The notes under the pieces were generated by a model. It did not search any database. It saw only the letters and a program-made list of their open reading frames with translations, and was not told the origin of the DNA. Source: Thuidium tamariscinum (taxonomy: Eukaryota > Streptophyta > Bryopsida > Hypnales > Thuidiaceae). From it: DNA of 64,000 nucleotides. Position numbers and translations under genes: made by a program. This document shows, in pieces, positions 39,467-52,551 of this stretch; position 1 is the stretch's first letter, and every line of letters begins with the position of its first letter. The stretch covers positions 4,154,001-4,218,000 of the forward strand of contig OX344751.2 in the NCBI GenBank assembly GCA_947034885.2, in the 5' to 3' direction.

Positions 39467-41826
39467 AATTATATTAGATTAGTATATTTAGTTGACTAAT
39501 TTAACTAATGTAGGATGTCCATAAAGTGCCAATTAAAGAGCTAATGACATTTTGGGGAAAGCTTGAATTCCTTGATATATCTTTCAATATATTTTCATAG
39601 AAAACAAAAGAAAATTGACATGTAATCCAATTTGTTTCATATTTATTGGATGTTTATAGAAATAGTTATGAATTTTAGAACTTGAAATGCAATATTCATT
39701 GAAGTGTAAACTACTTGTATATGGATGGCGCATTGAAGTAAGCCAAATGTTCCTTTTGTGTTTGAAGATCAATGTTTTTAGGGCCTATTTGTTTCAAGAC
39801 CTCCTAGTTTTAGGTGCAAATATTGTAAGCAACAGTTCTTCTAAAGTATCCCTCTAACTAGCTTAAGTCTTCATGTTACAAAGATATCCTTAAAGGTTTT
39901 GGAGATATTCTAATCCTCTTAAATCTCAAAAAATATACTTTGGGCTTTTTGATAACTATGGTAGGGTCCTCTTTCTTTACATTAAATTTTTTTTTACAAA
40001 ATCTTATTAAGGATAGCTTTCAATCATCATGGTATAGATTGGAAGCCTTGTTTTATGCCATCTTAATCAATATTGCCAAAGTTACAAGGACTTAAGTGAT
40101 TTCAATGTCAAAAGATGCCAATTGTAAATATATATTTTACAAAATAAAATAAAATTCATTTGATTAGATTCATGGATACCTTCAAACAATAAATTTCACC
40201 ATCCTAGTTCAACAAACAAGATGAAAATTGTGAGAATTTTTATTTTGTGGGCAATAAGGAGGAACAAATGTAATTTTATTTTACAAGTTGTTTTTTTAAC
40301 TCAATTGGGAGAATTTTAAGTTTTCAAAAGACAATACTCGATAATATTGCTTATTAATAGATTTTCACCATTCAAATTGACAGATCTTATTTTAATTCCA
40401 AAATTATTAGTGATTTAGATTTTTGGCTTTCAATAAGTACTACCTTCTACTTAGTAATTTATTTTATGATGAATATCAAATTATTTCTTGTTAAATTTTT
40501 TCATGTATTTTCAACTCAATTTTCAACAAGAAATTAAACTAAAGCATACAAGTAGTAGGGGCACACATATACTTTTTCTAAAAATATTGAAAGATAAAAC
40601 TTCATATCTAGGAAAGGGCTCAAAAAACTAATTTCTGAAATTTAGACATTATAATCTTGCAATTAGTAGGTGCTTTTATGCTAAAATTTTGGAACTTATG
40701 ATCAATAAGTTAGGAAAAAGATCATGGAGTTGGATTTACAATAGAATACAAAACAATGAAGGTTTTGACCTTTACCTTGTCACATAGAATTGTATTTCAA
40801 AGTTTACTTTGACCTCTAAACATCAACTAAAAACTTTAGGAGGTAACTTGGGAAACTCTAATCCCTCTTCCACAATAATTTTAAGGGAAGATGAGAAGTG
40901 CACTTTTTCAAAATACCCCCAACTACTGTGGGAGTCAAGAGCCATGGAATCATCCCACGTATATAATATAGTCAATTTTTTTTAAATGGCACAATTATGG
41001 GTGCCAAAAAATTGTAAAATTAATCTATCTAGCTCCCTAAAAAGAAATATTGATATAGATTTACATTTTGACCTTTAACCCCTAAATGCTAAGCAAACAT
41101 TTTATCATCATTGCCCAACTTTGGATAGCATTTAAAAAAAAATTCAATTAAAAAGAAATTGGTTTATCATTCAATATTTATATTCAAAACTAAGAAATCT
41201 ACAGTCAAAGAAAAATAATAAGTGACATTACACAAAGTATCTAGAGTTTGTCTATTGGTAAAAATTTACTATTTGGAAAAAGTATTGGTATTCTCATTAC
41301 TAGACCCTCTACAGGTTTTCACAAACCAATAGAAACTACAATTTAAATCAATATTTGAATTCAAAGAATAAATATAGAAATTTCATATTTGGTAAATTTT
41401 AGAATTCACTATATCTTCAAAATTCATTTGAAAAGAAACTAAAAATAATTTTATAAATTCGACTATATGGATACTTCCCACTTTTTGTGCTTTATATGAT
41501 CTATTTTGATGCAGATTTCAATAAATATATAGAACTTCAAATTGAAAGGCTATAACTTATTTGTGTTTCGTCTAAACACTAAAAATTCAAATGCTAAATA
41601 TAAAAATTGCATATATGATGAACTTCAAAATGGTTATAGCACATTTGTACTTTGTTTCAACCCCTTGGGCTTTTAGGGATTAAAGTGGTAGACAAATTTC
41701 ATAGAATTTTTCCATTGCAATAAAATTGAAATTGATTAGTGCCTCTTCAAATAGGATAGAATGACAATGACAAAAATTCTACTCCTAAAAGTTTCTGAAG
41801 TAGTTAAATCTATATTCTTATCTCAT
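39467..41826. other. AT-rich spacer, nothing recognised
   Basis: No open frame above 62 codons and no repeat I can support. Confidence 0.4.
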
Positions 41827-42119
41827 GTACAAGATACATTGGTGCTATTCTGTGAGCTTGTGAGCATGAGCATGTGAGCGTAGAGCAAGGATTCTGTGAG
41901 CACAGAGTTTAGAAATTTGAAGAAGTATTATAAAATTTTATTTTATTCATTAAAATTGATTCCACCTTAAAATTTGAATCAAAATTTTTTATTTCTAATA
42001 AATTTTAGTACCTATTCTGTAGACCTATTACCGTGGACCTATTACCATGGTTGTATTGAAATTTGATGAAGATTCTAATTTCCAATCTTACTTAAAAGTA
42101 TACATTACAAAAATGAAGA

Positions 42120-42640
42120 ACTCAATTGATATGAAAGATGAATAAAGATGGAATTAAGTTAATATAGAGTATTGGTTGATCATTATCCTATAGTAATGTA
42201 GATCTTTTTGAGGCCTAGGGAAAGGTACGAATGATTTTTATTGATGTATTATTATTACAGTTGTTTAGATTTTAGAAAGAAAATTTGTTGATAAAAATCT
42301 TTGCTACACTAAATTTTATTTTGGTTGATCATGTTTTGTAGCATTATAAATCTTCTCAACGCCAACAGGAAGGCATCAATTTTTTTCCTTCTCAATTTTT
42401 AGTCAATGGACTTGTTTAAATTTTTGAAAAAATTTGTTTGTATGATTTCATTATATATGGAAAGAACTTAGTTGCACCAAATTTCATTTTGTTCATGAGT
42501 ATCTTATAGTAGCGTAGGTCTTCTCAAAAGCCAATGTAGGCACCTACAGTTTTGTCTTAATGTATCAATAATGGAACTTGTTAAGATTTAAAAACAAAAT
42601 TTGATTGATAGTGATTACTTTTGTAAAGAATGAACTTTGT
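42120..42640. repeat. tandem repeat, about 158 bp, three units, in the left arm
   Basis: The segment TATAGTA..GTAG.TCTT.TCAA.GCC recurs near 42190, 42348 and 42505, with flanking sequence also similar. It accounts for most of the extra length of the left arm compared with the right. Confidence 0.55.
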
Positions 42641-42767
42641 TACACAAAATTATTGATTAGTTGACTCATTATCCTCTTGTTCATCCAATGAAGGGATTCA
42701 TTTCTTCTTTCTTGATGCAATGGTTGTTTATTTATCATCTTAAAACAATACTTGTCAAGCTTTTTTA

Positions 42768-43048
42768 GATTTTTGTGAATACTCTCCTTGGTCTTGCTTC
42801 TTAGTACCCCTTGGCGTCGAGAAGAGTCCCACAGCTCCAATAAAATTATTATTGCAAAAAAAAAAAAAAAAAAAAAATTGTTTTTGTTTTTGTTTTTTTG
42901 TCCCCTTTCGAGGGACTCTCCTCGGCGCCGAGGGGAGTCCCAGAATTGCGGGGGGGAAAAGAATTTTTTTAAATTAGAGATGTGGGATTCTCCTTGGTGC
43001 CAAGGGGTACTAAGAAGCAAGACTAAGGAGAGTGTTCACAAAAATCTA
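42768..43048. repeat. inner GC-rich hairpin with poly(A) loop
   Basis: GATTTTTGTGAATACTCTCC at the left pairs with the right end (to 43048). CTTGCTTCTTAGTACCCCTT pairs with 43004-43023. Copies of a GGAGTCCC-type motif flank an A-run of about 23 (42855-42878). Frames across it are low complexity. Confidence 0.75.
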
Positions 43049-43341
43049 AATTTGTGAAATAACCTCATTTTATTTCAAAATAATTATAATTAGTCACTAA
43101 TTTTTTTTTCATAAAATCTAGCAAAGTACAATAAATGGTAAAACAAAGTTATTCAAGGGACCACGGTAATAGGTCCACAATAATAGTTCCACGGTAATAG
43201 GCACTAAAATTTACCAAAGTTAGTTAAATTTGGCCAAAAGTTTTAGATGGAATCTTCAAAAAATTGTGTAGGCTTGCAGGTCTCACAAGCTCACAAGCTC
43301 ACGCTCACAGGCTCACAAAATAGCAACCCTGGTACAAGATA

Positions 43342-46300
43342 AAGCTATTTACATCGATGAAAATGTAAAATAGATGATTAATAAAACATCAATCATACAA
43401 CATACAAATGTGACAATACCATCATTCTTTGAAAACTAATCAATCAAATTCTTGACAATTTCATTCATTTAAAATTGAAGAATATTAGGACCAAAACATC
43501 CTTAAAGTAACTTACCCCCTTGGACATATAGCCAAAAATGGTTGCTTTTTTTGGACTCATTGAACCTATGAGGTCTTTGTTTTCATTCCTACTAGTAGCC
43601 ATAGCCAAAGTACAATCATCTAGTTTGATGAGGAAACAAAACCCCTCACCATTGATACGGGGGCGCCACGGCTTTATATGTTCAATATCAAAGGATTTGT
43701 TTGAATGATCTTTTGCTAAAAGGCATTGCAAAATTTTCTACATAGAATATTTGGCAAAATATTCTTCTTCTTTTAGTAAATGAAATTGCAAAATGCTACA
43801 AAATTTTGAGACGATATCACTCTATATTGGATGATTGTATACTCTTTTGAATGAATAAATGTAATATCATCCATATATTGCAAATTTCATCCATTTTTGA
43901 GGTGTTTTTAGACTCATTACTCTTCAATATTGTACTGAAGATTATTTCTTGTACTACCTGAAATAAATGAAAAAACAAAACATAGACCTCAATAGAAGAA
44001 ATTGTAAGGTTGTTGAAGACAACGAGTTCCCACACTGCGGGAACGCAAAATCTACCATAGGAACAGGAATCCGATGTGGTAGAGAGAGTGCCATATCATT
44101 GATTTCTTTTCTGCAATTTTTTTTACTTTGTTTCACATTTTAGGATCCAATTTTTTTTAAATTGCTAGCCTGATAGCAGCCAATAGTTACAAGAATAGTT
44201 TGGAGAACAATCCCAAAATGAATTTTTTGGAGCCCTCAAATCTCCTCTCTAATGTGTCTACTTCTTCTTGCTGCAGCCAAAATGCCTATGTGCCAAAAAT
44301 AAATGAAAATTGAAGAATATTTTACAAAACATTCCCAGGTTTTATTCAAAATCAGTGGATGAGAAGGCCCGTGTCCTGCACAAAAGAACTAAGCTTATCT
44401 TAAGTTACGGTGACCAGGAAACTGCGGCCGTGCGGCGGGTGTGGGCGGGTATCAATTGGGAGCACATGCAATGGACCTGAAGTCATTAGTCTCGTGAGTT
44501 GACGGTGCAGGACCACAGCTTGTCATTTTCGTAAAAGACAAAAACTTTTTCTTGTTGGCAGGGTGGGGCCAAATTGCACAATTTCAGTCATTCTCTACTT
44601 TTGGTGCTGAAAAAGTGGCCTTTTATTTTCCTGCCATTTTAGTCTCATTTCTAAAAAAATAAGGATGAAATAGCTAATTTGAATCACATACATGAATTAG
44701 TCCAAAAATAATTATTTCGCTAGGAGTTAGGGGTAGTCACACCTTCTTCACCACAACAAATTTTTTTGAATGAACATAACTCAAGAAAAAACAAGAACTA
44801 ATGGGGAGTTCATCAGGGTGGAGACAGTGTGATACTTCTTTTGTGTTGTGTGGAGGATTTTTGTGAAGAATGGCTTCACTTGCAACTAAAAATATGCAAA
44901 CTTGCTTGTGCAATCAACTATACATGTTGGGTTGTCAGTTGAAGTGTAGGATAGTCACAAAATATTTTTACCTTATGAACTCTTCTTTGTGCCTACTCTT
45001 TTATCCTAAAGAAAAATGACGAATGCTAGGAAATGTTTGCAATAGAAATATATTTGGCCAGTAAGAGTTTGTTGCAAGCTAATTCTCGATTGCTATGTCT
45101 TGATTATGTAAGGAATGTGAATACAATGAAAAGGTGTGACTATGCCTATTTAAAGATGGGATGAATTTGAAGTAAGGTAGATGCTTCAATTAAGTAACCA
45201 AAGCCATTTTCAAATCATTAAGAAATTGTATCCCCTTTTTGTTATTAAGAGTCATAATTGATTTACAATTGTGTTGATTAGACTTTAAAGAATAAAATAC
45301 TGGAAAAAATAATATCTTAAAATTGTTTAATTTTTAATTTTTAATAAATATATGAAAGAACAAAATGGTGCTAGGGACCTACTAGTGTCTCTACACCTAT
45401 CCAAAATCACTCTTTAATAAGTAGAAATAGAAGGTACAAGTCTCACTCAATACCTCAAAAAGTAAATGGACTTCACTTTAATTTTGAACAAGTTGGGAGT
45501 GGATCCAAAAGTTGTCCGGCTTATGATTGGAGAGGGGATCATAAATGAATTTTGTTACATTAACTATGAAGTACATTAGAAGGTCTAGTGACCATACATG
45601 AAAACTTTGAATTGTGCTAATTATAATAATATTTTATCTATTGAAATTTATTTTGTAGCTTAATAAATAATAAGTAAGGAAAAATTTAGATGGTGCAAGT
45701 TTCTAGATTGTTGCAAGGAGAGCTTTAAAATTCACCTATATTCATAGGGGGTGGATCCTCTCTTTTACAACTCATTTTTATAACTTAATTAGAACTAGAG
45801 CATTGAGGTGATTTCCACTATATAGTATTCTCATGCTTTGCCTCCATCCCCCTTTAGTCTCTAGCTCGGGGAGATCACTCATCGTAATTTTAAGCATACA
45901 CCTAAGTTAAGAGGGTATTTAATATAGGGCTATTTACCTTCATTTTAGTAATTAAAATGAACGTATTTTTACATATAAATTCAATCATTTGGTTTTTATA
46001 ATTAGGCTATCTTATATACAAAATTTATATGTCTATTTTTTTCATATCCATTTACAACACACTATAAAAGTAGTGTCTTATGTATACACTATTTTTTTAA
46101 TATATGCACTACTTGTATTGTAGTACAATTTCAAATGACAAATAAAAATGTAAAATGCAACAATAGTTTTAAATATTCTAAATTCTATGCCATGTATTAT
46201 AAACAACCTAATATGGTGAATAATAAACATCATAGAAACATTAAATATAGTTATAATACTAAAACTAAGAAAAACGCCAATACTAGTAATATAACATGAA

Positions 46301-47450
46301 TAACATGAGAAATTGACACTCTAAAAACATTGTAGATTAACCCAAGAATATGACCTCTATTTTAATATAGAGACTATATATTTTATTTTTACATATGCAT
46401 TTACAATGGTTTTGACTTTAGAATCAAAAAATAAAAGAGTGTTTATTAAACACTAGTAAAAAGAAGATGATTCTAAAAACTTACAAGTATATGTTCAAGT
46501 AGTTGAGGCAAATCTAGAGTTTGTAGTGTCAAAGTATTAAAAAGATTCCATGCAAATGTTGCACACTCTACACCAATTTCTTAATAGATACTTTGTGTGA
46601 ATACAAATCTCTATAGTACAACCTCATTGTAAATTTACAGCTCAATTCTTTTGTCTTGGAACAATAGATTCTTACATACCATTACATAATTGGTATATTC
46701 AAGGAAAGATTTGTATATATAGGCTAGAATTATTTGATGATAACAATAAATCTCCTGAAAAACATCCTTAGATTTACTAAATTGTGTAAGTTTTATCATT
46801 CAATTAAAATTTTTGTTTACATCTATATTCATTGTACTACAAACTTTTTATATGAATTCATCCTATTTGTAAAGGCTAATTTATTAATAAAAATTCCTAC
46901 TAAATGATGTTTATACATAGCCTAATTTATATATAATAGGATATGTAACATTTCAAGAACCCTATAGTAGTTCTACATATATATAAAATTTATCCCCTTT
47001 GAATTAAATAGACCCTACCTTTTAACTCACGTAGTTTTCTAAAAATCGCGAGTAATCTCTCCGGGTCAAAATAAAATGATTCAAATCTTTTTATGTATAT
47101 GTAAATCTAGGAAATTAATTTCAATTTTTTAATAAAAAAATAGATTTTAAATTTTTTCTTAAAGGGTCCGATCCAAAATAAGAGTTACAAATCATTTTAT
47201 TTAATTGCCAAATGATTACCATGTAGATAACTAGTATAAGTTAAATTCAATGAAGACAAATTTGGAATCATAATATTTGAATGTAGAATTTATGATGTCT
47301 TCTCACATTTTGACTAGAGAGGTTGGTGGTGTAATGAATCATGAGTTGAAGTTTCTTATTCACTTTGTATTTGGAAGACCACATGAACTTTGATAAATGT
47401 TTCATAGTTAAAAATCAAAACATTGTATTTATCAAGAAATTTCTATTACC
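43342..47450. other. long AT-rich spacer
   Basis: An 88-codon minus frame (43731-43465, with IEHIKPWRPRINGEGF) has somewhat coding-like composition but no known motif. A GC-rich patch lies at about 44380-44530. Otherwise AT-rich and empty. Confidence 0.4.
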
Positions 47451-47455
47451 AATGT

Positions 47456-49241
47456 TGTTGTGACTCAAATAACACTATAGTACCAAACAGCTCAACGGGT
47501 TCACCACAACTTGCTTATAGCATCACTTGGATCACCAACTATCTAACACTGCACATTCCAAGTACACATAGCATTAGTTTGCATTTCCAACTCATTTTGC
47601 TAAGTCCTAGTTATTAGGACTACTAGCATGCACTACCTTCGTGACATTGGGCACATCACTTGGTGACATGGGGGCTGAACTTCCACCTTAATGTGCAAGG
47701 ACTTATGGTGGCACTACACACCATAGTCCTAACTGCCCCTAGAGTGTCACCCCACTCCATACTAGTCCTTTTGGTATTTGCTATTTTCCTTCCAGGGTGA
47801 TTGCAAGAAACACTTGCCAATTTTGTTGCGTTTGGCTGATTTTTTCGGGAGTACTTTAAAATTAGAAAATTAATTTTAACAAAATTTAAAAAATATGAAT
47901 AGTGTATATACCTCTAAGATGAAGGTTTTCACCGAAGGAAATGGATAGTAAAATTCTCTAAGTAGGAGAACTTGAAAAGTGCCAAACCTCCAGAAAATAC
48001 ATACCTTCATGTTTTAATTAGGAAAAAATAGTAAAAATAGATATTTTCAAAAAATAAAAAGTGTCCATTTGCAACAACTTTATGGAGATGGTAATTCACA
48101 AAAAAGAACACCAAAATAAATTTTATATGTTTTAAAATACAAGCAGAAGGGAGCTCACTTTGTAGACCTCTACACCACATAAAATTAACTATTTTTGAAA
48201 ATCCTTTCTTGGAGAGCTAGAAGTCTATTAGAAGACCATCTCATCCAAATTTAATCTTAAAATCATTAAGAAAAAGGTACTCCATAGTACTAAAAAACCC
48301 TAAACTACAAAGTGTGACATCCAATTTGGATAGTAAATTATTTTTGAAAATTATGAAAAAATTAGGGAAGGTTTATTATAGTTATGAGTACCTTCCCTAC
48401 AAAACTTGAGTCAATTGGAGCCAAAACACAAAAGTTATGGCCAAAAAACAAATCAGCACACATAGTGTGACACAAAATAGGACAAGGGTTTCTTGCAATC
48501 ACCCTCCAATGCTAATTGGAACTCATCCCCGACTTGGGACACCATGAGGAAGGCCTAGCAAGGGGCATGAATCCACCCAACCGATGCCACATGACACCCA
48601 CATTAATGTCTCATGGTGCCTTGAAGCAATGGTGAAGTTGCATCACCAACCTTGAGTCATCGAGACTCATCAACGCTCCAAGATCGAGAGAAGAGAGAAA
48701 CCAACCCCTCCTATAGTACTTTGTGTGGTCTTGGGCGGATCCCCCCTTGTATGGTGAAGGAATACCCCAAACACCCTTAGGTTTTGGAAGACCACCCATT
48801 TCCAACTCAAAACGCCAAGTTACCTTAGCATTTGGATTTCTAAACTTCCAAATGGTGTAACTTTATGCTCAAAGTTCCAAATCCCACATGCAAGCCCATT
48901 TTAGACATCTACACAGCAAATAGATGCCGATGAAATCTTCACTTGTCCCATTTGGATAACTCCTCATAAAGTTATGGCCTTCCAAAGATTCGGGACAATT
49001 GGGAGAGGTATCACGCTTTCACTATGGCTCATCTTTTGGCCATAACTTTTATCTCATAGCATGTATGACACATAACTAGATTCTTCATATCCAAACTTCC
49101 AAAGCGCTATTGCGACCTGTTTGATTGGGAGTCTCTCATTCTTCCTATCTTAATCTATTGCAAGGCTCGGGAGGTCCCCTTAAGGTCCTTCTTTGCTCAC
49201 TAAGGCACTTTGGGCACCCTAAGGAGATAGGGGGTGTGACA
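47456..49241. mobile_element. solo LTR with 5-bp target duplication, carrying a nested DNA element
   Basis: AATGT occurs at 47451-47455 and again at 49242-49246. Between them the sequence starts TGTTGTGACTC and ends GGGGTGTGACA, the TG...CA ends of an LTR. Read on the minus strand it begins TGTCACACCCCC. Subtracting the nested element at 47794-48505 leaves about 1074 bp, distinctly richer in GC than the surroundings. No internal retroelement coding follows, so it is a solo LTR. Confidence 0.8.
47794..48505. mobile_element. AGGGTGATTGCAAGAAAC element, copy 1
   Basis: AGGGTGATTGCAAGAAAC at the left and its inverse (GTTTCTTGCAATCACCCT) at the right, similar over about 38 bp. It is 712 bp, AT-rich and non-coding. 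Inserted in the solo LTR; a diverged copy lies inverted at 50486-51221. Confidence 0.8.
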
Positions 49242-49537
49242 AATGTATTTTAGAAACTAAAATGTTAAAGATATGAAGCGTTTAGAAATTGATTACATTA
49301 TCTTTTGGAGTTATTATGGATGACTTTGGTATAAAGATGAACAAACTACACCTTTAAATTAACATTTTAATAGATGAAAGAACAAACAAATATTTTAATA
49401 AGTAGGAGGTATGTATAGGAAATTATGGACTTTCTTTGTAGTTTGTAGTTGTGAAGATTATACTATAGCCCTAGTTTAGAGTAGCAAACTCAATGAGATT
49501 AGATTAAATATGACTATGCATTATTGTTAATACCAAT

Positions 49538-50010
49538 GGTGCTAGTATGTGAGCATGAAAGTGTGAGCATGAAAGTATAAGCATGTGAGCTTTGAGCATA
49601 TACATAAGTATGTATCATGCAATCATTGAAGGTGTTTATAACATAAAGTCATAAACACCTATAATATAGGTACACTAATGATGATAAATAGTGTTACCCA
49701 TACTAACTCCTTTAGAAATGCTATAAGTTTTTACTCTTCCTAAATATTTTTACGAAGTGCATAAATCCTAGTACCATTCTAAGTGGGAAAACTCCACACC
49801 TATAGTTGGTAAAAAAATTCATCAAGAGTAAAAAATTATGGCTTTTTAAAATAAATTAGTGTAGGTAACACTATTTATCATCATTAGTGTACTTATAACA
49901 TATATACACTATTATCATAGAAGGTTACTATAATATAGACACTTATATCATAGGTGTATAGTCTTCTAGGCTCATAAGCTCACACTTTTATGCTCACATA
50001 GTAGCAACCT
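49538..50010. mobile_element. 0.47-kb foldback of the GTGAGC family
   Basis: GGTGCTAGTATGTGAGCATG pairs with the right end (CTCACATAGTAGCAACCTT). Inner segments GATGATAAATAGTGTTACC (49680 on) and AACACTATTTATCATCATTA (49868 on) also pair. The ends resemble those of the 1.5-kb foldback at 41837-43331. No exact target duplication found. Confidence 0.7.
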
Positions 50011-50485
50011 TCTTCTTAACACAATCTAAATAAATTTTCAAATGTAATCTCAAATAAGAATTTAAAGTAGGGATCAAATAATGAGTCTTGTTATTGTATG
50101 ATTAATCTTATTGATAACCTCAATGAACCATCACCACCATTATAAAAATTATTTCATTGGTTGATTATATACATTCATCTAAAATTATAATAAATTTACA
50201 GTAATAATCTTTCATAATTCTCTAATATCCATGAATTTTTCATGGAGTAGGCAAAAAGAAATAGAGGTGAAAATTATAAAATCTAATAATGAACTATTAT
50301 CAAATTTTGGCATGCTTGCTTCTTTTTAAAAGATATGTCATAGAAATGTTCCAATGTATTGAGTTTGATTCTTGGTGATAATGTTGAGAATAGTCAAAAT
50401 TTAAGGGATGAGGCTTATATATAAGGTAGGATTCTCAATGCATCAAGTGTCTAAATGTGCCACTTGAAGAGATGATCACATTGTA

Positions 50486-51221
50486 CGGGTCATTGCAAGA
50501 AACATTGGTCCTATTCCCTGTCATTGCGGAATGATACATTCTTTGTTGTTTGCTATAACTTTTGAAGCACAAGTCCAATGAATGTGAAATAATATTTGAA
50601 CATGTCCAACTTTATGGTTATGAAATCCTTCATTTTTTAGAAATTATAAAAAATCATTTTATATTTAAAATTTATTTTTGTTCAATTGTCACAAGGTGTG
50701 GTTTAGGGGTTTCGACTACGTTATGAGTTTCTAAATTTAATGATCTAAAGCTCAAACTTTCATGGTCTACTCGGATAGTAGGAATGCATGTATCTTCCAA
50801 AGAAAATTTTAAAAAAATATTATTTTATGTCCTCCACATGAGTACAAATAGCACTTTGATTGCGTGCACTTTTTTAACATTGAAGATGATTCTTACATCA
50901 TTCTTTTGGTGAAATCTCATCACCATCAACCCTTCCTAAATCACCAATTTTTAATTTAAAAAACAACAATTATTTTTTATAAATTAAAATGTGAAATTGA
51001 AATGACAATAGCTATATTCATGAGATTTTGCACTTTTCTAGTTCTCCTACTTGGAGAATTTTTCTATCCTTTTCCTTCCTAGGGTACCCTCTTTTTAAAG
51101 GTCTATACATGAAATATATTTTTCACTTTAAGAAAAATAATTCTAATTTTAAAGTACTCTTGAAGAAAATAGTGGGTATCACTCAAAACGTAACATTTTT
51201 TGCATGGTGTTTCTTGTAACA
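50486..51221. mobile_element. AGGGTGATTGCAAGAAAC element, copy 2 (diverged, inverted)
   Basis: Left GGGTCATTGCAAGAAACATT and right GTTTCTTGTAAC. The stretch CTAGTTCTCCTACTTGGAGA at 51038 on matches copy 1 near 47960 in inverse. Similar length, non-coding. Confidence 0.6.
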
Positions 51222-52288
51222 ACTTATATATGTATATCTCCTTAATCAATATGTATTATTCTTGAAGGAAAAAATTTAGACATCTACCTATAAAGAACCA
51301 CTTTTTAGTGCATTGCAATTTCCTTGTATGCCTTACTAATAAGAAAATATGAAAATTCACAAGTCTAATAATATAAACTTTTCATAGTAGAAAAATGAAG
51401 GGTTTGGAAGTCCCTACTCTAAAAGAAATCTTTTGATTATAGAAGAGTTAATATCTTATATGGACAATGTAGATTTGAAGTTTTTGAGGCAAAACAAACT
51501 ATATAAGGTAAAACTTTAGACAAAAATATCCATCTTTGCAAGTTTTAAATTGCTTTTATCACATTTTGACATGAATTAATTTAGATTTGTCCATCAAAAT
51601 ACAAAACCAGAAGAGACCAACCTATTCTTACAATTGAAGAATAAACAAATATTGTTCTTTGGGAATACTTCAGTAAGGGAGAATGTGACCTCTTAAGAGC
51701 TAATTGCATTTTTGAGGAAGCTAAACACCATAAAACAATTTTCAATAAATTTTCATACGAAGATAAATGGAATTGGCATCTAATCCAAGTCGTTCATATT
51801 TTTTGGACCTTAGTGGAATTAGTTTCAAATTTTTGAAGTTAACTTGCAATGGTTTCAAAAAGCGCCCCCCTTTGGAAATGTACACTATTGACACATCGAA
51901 GAAAGCAAAATCTACGATTGTGTTAGAGGTGCCTTTTAGAGTTGAGTGTCTTTTGGAGTACCCTCTCTTAATACCCATTTGGATGATCTAGCACCAAACT
52001 CAAGTACTAATGGTTGGCATTCAAAGGCCTCATTTTCAACTAGTACTTAAACCTAAATAATAGACTAATGACTATGGAAATCATCCATTTCGATACCAAG
52101 AGAATCATTGGTTTAAAAAAATAAATCCAAAAGTACTCATTAGAAGTCAAAGTATTGTAAAAGACCTTCCTTTTCCACCCCTAATTTTAAGGATGAATAG
52201 TTGCACTTTTGTCCTCTACAATAATATAAAAGAATTCTTTGTCATTCATTCGGTGCGAAATGTCTACCATGACATTTATGGGTTAAAC
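51222..52288. other. AT-rich spacer, nothing recognised
   Basis: Overlapping short frames on both strands at 51740-51990 (up to 78 codons) lack recognisable motifs. No supported feature. Confidence 0.4.
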
Positions 52289-52551
52289 GACCTTTATTCA
52301 TTTCATATAACTTCCATAAGAACATTAAGAAGTTTTTGAAAATCTTCATCATCGACACACCTACCCTACTCTCAAAGGGGTTAACTGTCAAACGCCAAGG
52401 TAGACCAAAGAGGTATGATGGATGACCTAATTCATTTCATATAACTTCCATAAGAAGCTTTTGAAAATCTTCATCATCGATACACCTACTCTACTCTCAA
52501 AGGGGTTAACTCTAGAATGCCAAGGTAGACCAAAGAGGTTTGATGGATGAC
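52289..52551. repeat. tandem duplication, about 135 bp, two units
   Basis: Units at 52289-52423 and 52424-52551 share ATTCATTTCATATAACTTCC, CTCAAAGGGGTTAACT and CCAAGGTAGACCAAAGAGGT with few differences. The second lacks a few bases. Non-coding. Confidence 0.85.

Larger units (their letters stand above)
41837..43331. mobile_element. 1.5-kb foldback element with 10-bp target duplication
   Basis: Exact direct repeats GTACAAGATA lie at 41827-41836 and 43332-43341. Just inside, CATTGGTGCTATTCTGTGAG pairs with the inverted right end (CAGGGTTGCTATTTTGTGAG). Further inward, TTTTAGTACCTATT with paired CCTATTACC motifs near 42005-42050 pairs with 43160-43215. A central hairpin at about 42768-43048 completes the foldback. 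A 9-10 bp duplication and very long inverted ends are features of Mutator-like elements. No transposase frame is present. Confidence 0.8.

Noticed and set aside
42640..43057. Frames on both strands over the GC-rich hairpin
   Set aside because: Caused by a palindrome with a homopolymer loop; similar peptides on both strands show that it is structural.
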